A DNA stretch of 64,000 nt from assembly GCA_003255025.1 (NCBI GenBank), contig QANY01008292.1, positions 32,752 to 96,751 of the forward strand, read 5' to 3'. Both the position numbers and the translations under genes were made by a program. Positions 61,696 to 64,000 of this stretch are shown here, one piece after another. Positions within the stretch are counted from its first letter, which is position 1. Every line of letters begins with the position of its first letter. The stretch comes from Datisca glomerata. Its lineage: Eukaryota > Streptophyta > Magnoliopsida > Cucurbitales > Datiscaceae. The notes beneath the pieces were generated by a model. It was given only the letters and a program-made list of their open reading frames with translations. It was not told where the DNA came from and ran no database searches.

Positions 61696-64000
61696 TTTTT
61701 TTTTTTCGGTAAAATAAAAAATTGTATAAACCGAAGAAGAAACAAACAAATATACAAGGGGCATACCCCAGGAAAAAGACACAAATAAAAAGGAACCAGC
61801 CAACACACAAGCTGGTGGCACCCAAACACTAGCAGAAGATTACAAGTGATAACATCCTAAAGAAACAGAAGAACCAAGCTTAATTGTCAAAAATAGAGGC
61901 ATTCAATCCCCAGGCAAGCTGAATGGTTTTGTTATCTTCAGTCTCAGAGAACCCTTTAAGACTCAAAAATCTACCTTTAATGGCATTTCTAATGCAAGCC
62001 AAGACCACTTTCTTGTCCCTCATTTTGCCCTCAAAGACTCGATTATTTCTCTCTCTCCAGATATGATAGACAAACGAGCTGAACATAAGCTTCAACATAA
62101 GGCTCAAGAAGTAACCTTTCCTAGCTTTCACAAGGAGCCAGGAGATAAGTTGATTCCAGTTCCTAGGAGAAGACACCAAGCCACACAAACCAACCAAATT
62201 CTGCCAAATAAAGCTAGAATAAGGGCAAGAAGCAAACAGGTGTTCAGAAGATTCTGAAGGATGCAAGCAAAGAACACAGCTACTAACATTGGAAAACCCA
62301 GGAGAGGAGGTCCAAGCAGCCAATCTATCCGCAGTTGCAAGCCTATTAAGAACAGCAAGCCAAGTAATAAAGCTATATCTGGGAATATGCTTCTTAAACC
62401 AAATAAGAGGAGCCCATCTCACTTTTTCACTTGCTGGAGCCAGTTTCCTATAAGTGTGCCCCACAGAGAAAAGACCAGAGGGAGAAAGAGTCCAAATCCA
62501 AGAGTCCAAAGAGGACTCTTTAGGAGGGGGAAGATGGATCTCTCTAATAGTGATAAGCTCATGGGAGCTAGAAATAGGCCAGTTCCAAGCTGCATTCTGG
62601 ATCACTGAGCTGACCTTGGTAGTCCAATCCCAACCTGTACCAAAATAAATCCTAGGACCAAACCTTTGAGAAAGAGCCCCCAAAGGGTGCCAAGGGTCCA
62701 ATAGAAGAGAGATCTGCTCCCCATTTCCCACAAGAGCTTTGCAATACCCAGCAAACTTGTCTCTGATTTTCAGAATTTTCCTCCAACTCCAAGAAGGATT
62801 AGTGGCAAGCTTAACCAAGAAGATAGAGCTCTTCTTGATCAAGAAAAACTTGCACCAATCCTTCCAAAGGGAAGCTTTATCCAAAGAGACCAGGAACCAG
62901 AAATGCTTAGCCACAGCCACTTCATTAGCTAGAGAGAGATCTCTAAGGCCCAAACCTCCTTGGGACTTATCAAGGCACAAGTCACTCCAAGCCACTTTAG
63001 CACCAGAATGCTTTACAGCTGAAGCGTTCCACAAGTAATTCCTAATAACCACCTTAATCATATTTAAGATTTTCTTGGGAAGAATAAATAAGCCAGCCCA
63101 GTATTGAAAGATAGCATAGAGCACGGATTTAACCAACTGTAATCTTCCAGCATAAGAAAGGTAGTTAGACTCCCAAGACTTCACCCTAGCTGTGATATGG
63201 TCTACTAGGGTGATACAATCTGTTTTTCTAAGCTTTGAGGAAATCAAAGGAACCCCCAAGTATCTCATAGGTAGCTCCCCAATGCTGAAATTGCACAAGT
63301 CCAGAATTGCTTGAGAAGTGGAAGGATGGACCCCAGACATGAAAATCTGACTTTTTTGTAGATTAGGTTGAAGACCAGACATGGCCTCAAACAAGTTTAA
63401 GCTCTCCATAATAAGATGAACAGAAGTAATATCACCCTTACAGAAGATAAAGAGATCATCAGCAAAGCACAAGTTAACAATACCAAGCTCCTTACACCTC
63501 CAGTGATAGCCAAAGTCCGCTTGATGAGAAGCATGCTTGAGAATACCAGAAAGAACCTCCATAACCAACACAAACAGATAGGGAGAGATAGGATCACCCT
63601 GTCTAAGCCCTTTAGCACCAGAGAAGAAGCCAGTCAACTCCCCATTGACCACAATAGAGAAAGAAGGAGAGGAGATACACTCCATCACACAGTTAGAGAA
63701 ATGATCAGGAAACCCCAAGCAGTCAAAGATTCTCCCGATACTCTCCCAATTCAAGCTATCATAAGCCTTTTTTATATCAACCTTGAAAGCACATCTGGGA
63801 CTATTAGAAGGCCTATGGTAACCTCTAACCAGCTCTTGAGATAAGAGGATGTTGTCAGCGATTCTCCTCCCTGGCACAAAAGCAGTCTGGTTGCTACTAA
63901 TAAGATCAGGGAGCACTCTTTTAAGTCTATCAGCAAGCATTTTAGAAATGCATTTATAAACAACATTACAACAAGATATAGGCCTAAAGTCACCAACCTT
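61696..64000 (-). mobile_element. LINE-J: family I, runs off the window
   Basis: It starts with the poly(A) at 61696 and 3' tail with all hairpins, then ORF2. It is nearly the same as LINE-G, sharing FASCPYS and GFSETED against LINE-A. Its 5' end is outside the window, so whether it is full length is unknown. Confidence 0.93.
61880..64000 (-). CDS. LINE-J ORF2 (partial, open): RT and zf-RVT
   Basis: Open from the stop at 61880 to the window edge, through FADDLFIFCKG, RQGDPISPYLF, VPGRRIADNILLSQ and DFRPISCCN, with zf-RVT CVLCLHPSESSEHLFASC. No frame damage is seen in the ~700 codons visible. If the rest is equally intact, this copy, unlike LINE-A, would combine an intact ORF2 with an intact 3' UTR stem. 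Confidence 0.92.
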   Translation of the reverse strand, partial: KVGDFRPISCCNVVYKCISKMLADRLKRVLPDLISSNQTAFVPGRRIADNILLSQELVRGYHRPSNSPRCAFKVDIKKAYDSLNWESIGRIFDCLGFPDHFSNCVMECISSPSFSIVVNGELTGFFSGAKGLRQGDPISPYLFVLVMEVLSGILKHASHQADFGYHWRCKELGIVNLCFADDLFIFCKGDITSVHLIMESLNLFEAMSGLQPNLQKSQIFMSGVHPSTSQAILDLCNFSIGELPMRYLGVPLISSKLRKTDCITLVDHITARVKSWESNYLSYAGRLQLVKSVLYAIFQYWAGLFILPKKILNMIKVVIRNYLWNASAVKHSGAKVAWSDLCLDKSQGGLGLRDLSLANEVAVAKHFWFLVSLDKASLWKDWCKFFLIKKSSIFLVKLATNPSWSWRKILKIRDKFAGYCKALVGNGEQISLLLDPWHPLGALSQRFGPRIYFGTGWDWTTKVSSVIQNAAWNWPISSSHELITIREIHLPPPKESSLDSWIWTLSPSGLFSVGHTYRKLAPASEKVRWAPLIWFKKHIPRYSFITWLAVLNRLATADRLAAWTSSPGFSNVSSCVLCLHPSESSEHLFASCPYSSFIWQNLVGLCGLVSSPRNWNQLISWLLVKARKGYFLSLMLKLMFSSFVYHIWRERNNRVFEGKMRDKKVVLACIRNAIKGRFLSLKGFSETEDNKTIQLAWGLNASIFDN

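Noticed and set aside
1..64000. Host genes, tRNAs or other ncRNA genes
   Set aside because: All coding similarity I could read belongs to retrotransposons. I found no tRNA-like cloverleaf; short matches to tRNA are the primer-binding sites.

Overview
This window is repeat-dense plant chromatin with no recognisable host gene. The protein families point to a flowering plant, probably a eudicot, from pericentromeric or other heterochromatin: plant L1-type LINEs whose ORF1 carries a DUF4283 domain and a zinc knuckle, Ty3/gypsy elements with an initiator-Met tRNA primer site, and long ~169-bp satellite arrays. I cannot name the species from sequence alone.

Layout. 1-6417: a young L1-type LINE (LINE-A, minus strand) with both ORFs intact. 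6418-16231: a minus-strand non-autonomous gypsy element (NAG-1), split in its gag by a plus-strand copy of the same family (NAG-2, 9120-14220) that has two LTRs, PBS, PPT and a 5-bp target-site duplication (TSD). 16237-16490: an old LINE fragment. 16490-21833: satellite array 1, hit by a tiny LINE insertion with a clear TSD. 21834-30521: rearranged gypsy pol regions (GYP-A, GYP-B), a LINE piece without its 3' half (LINE-B) and a truncated LTR. 30522-37208: LINE-D, LINE-C and LINE-E pieces plus a 5S rRNA-like segment. 37288-53213: a third non-autonomous gypsy copy (NAG-3) interrupted by LINE-F (itself carrying LINE-G, a retroposed 5S rRNA sequence and a LINE tail) and by LINE-H (with about 220 bp of foreign 5' sequence inside its TSD). 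53214-57671: satellite array 2. 57672-64000: decayed LINE-I, a small LINE fragment, and young LINE-J running off the edge.

How it works together. Three LINE families occur: I (A, B, E, G, I, J), II (D, F, H and fragments) and III (C). They differ in protein sequence but share one 3' structural tail, found at eleven 3' ends here, and an analogous 8-bp hairpin just upstream of ORF1. That suggests one class of reverse transcriptase recognises all of them, including internally deleted copies, and may also have mobilised a 5S rRNA. The NAG elements keep gag and a protease-like region but share one deletion that fuses an RNase H fragment to the integrase C-terminus, so they must rely on an autonomous relative. 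GYP-A and GYP-B show what such a relative's pol looks like, but both are broken.

The most unusual items are the 5S-derived retrosequences, the shared 5' and 3' LINE RNA structures, the conserved RNase H-integrase fusion lineage, and the LINE with an apparent 5' transduction.
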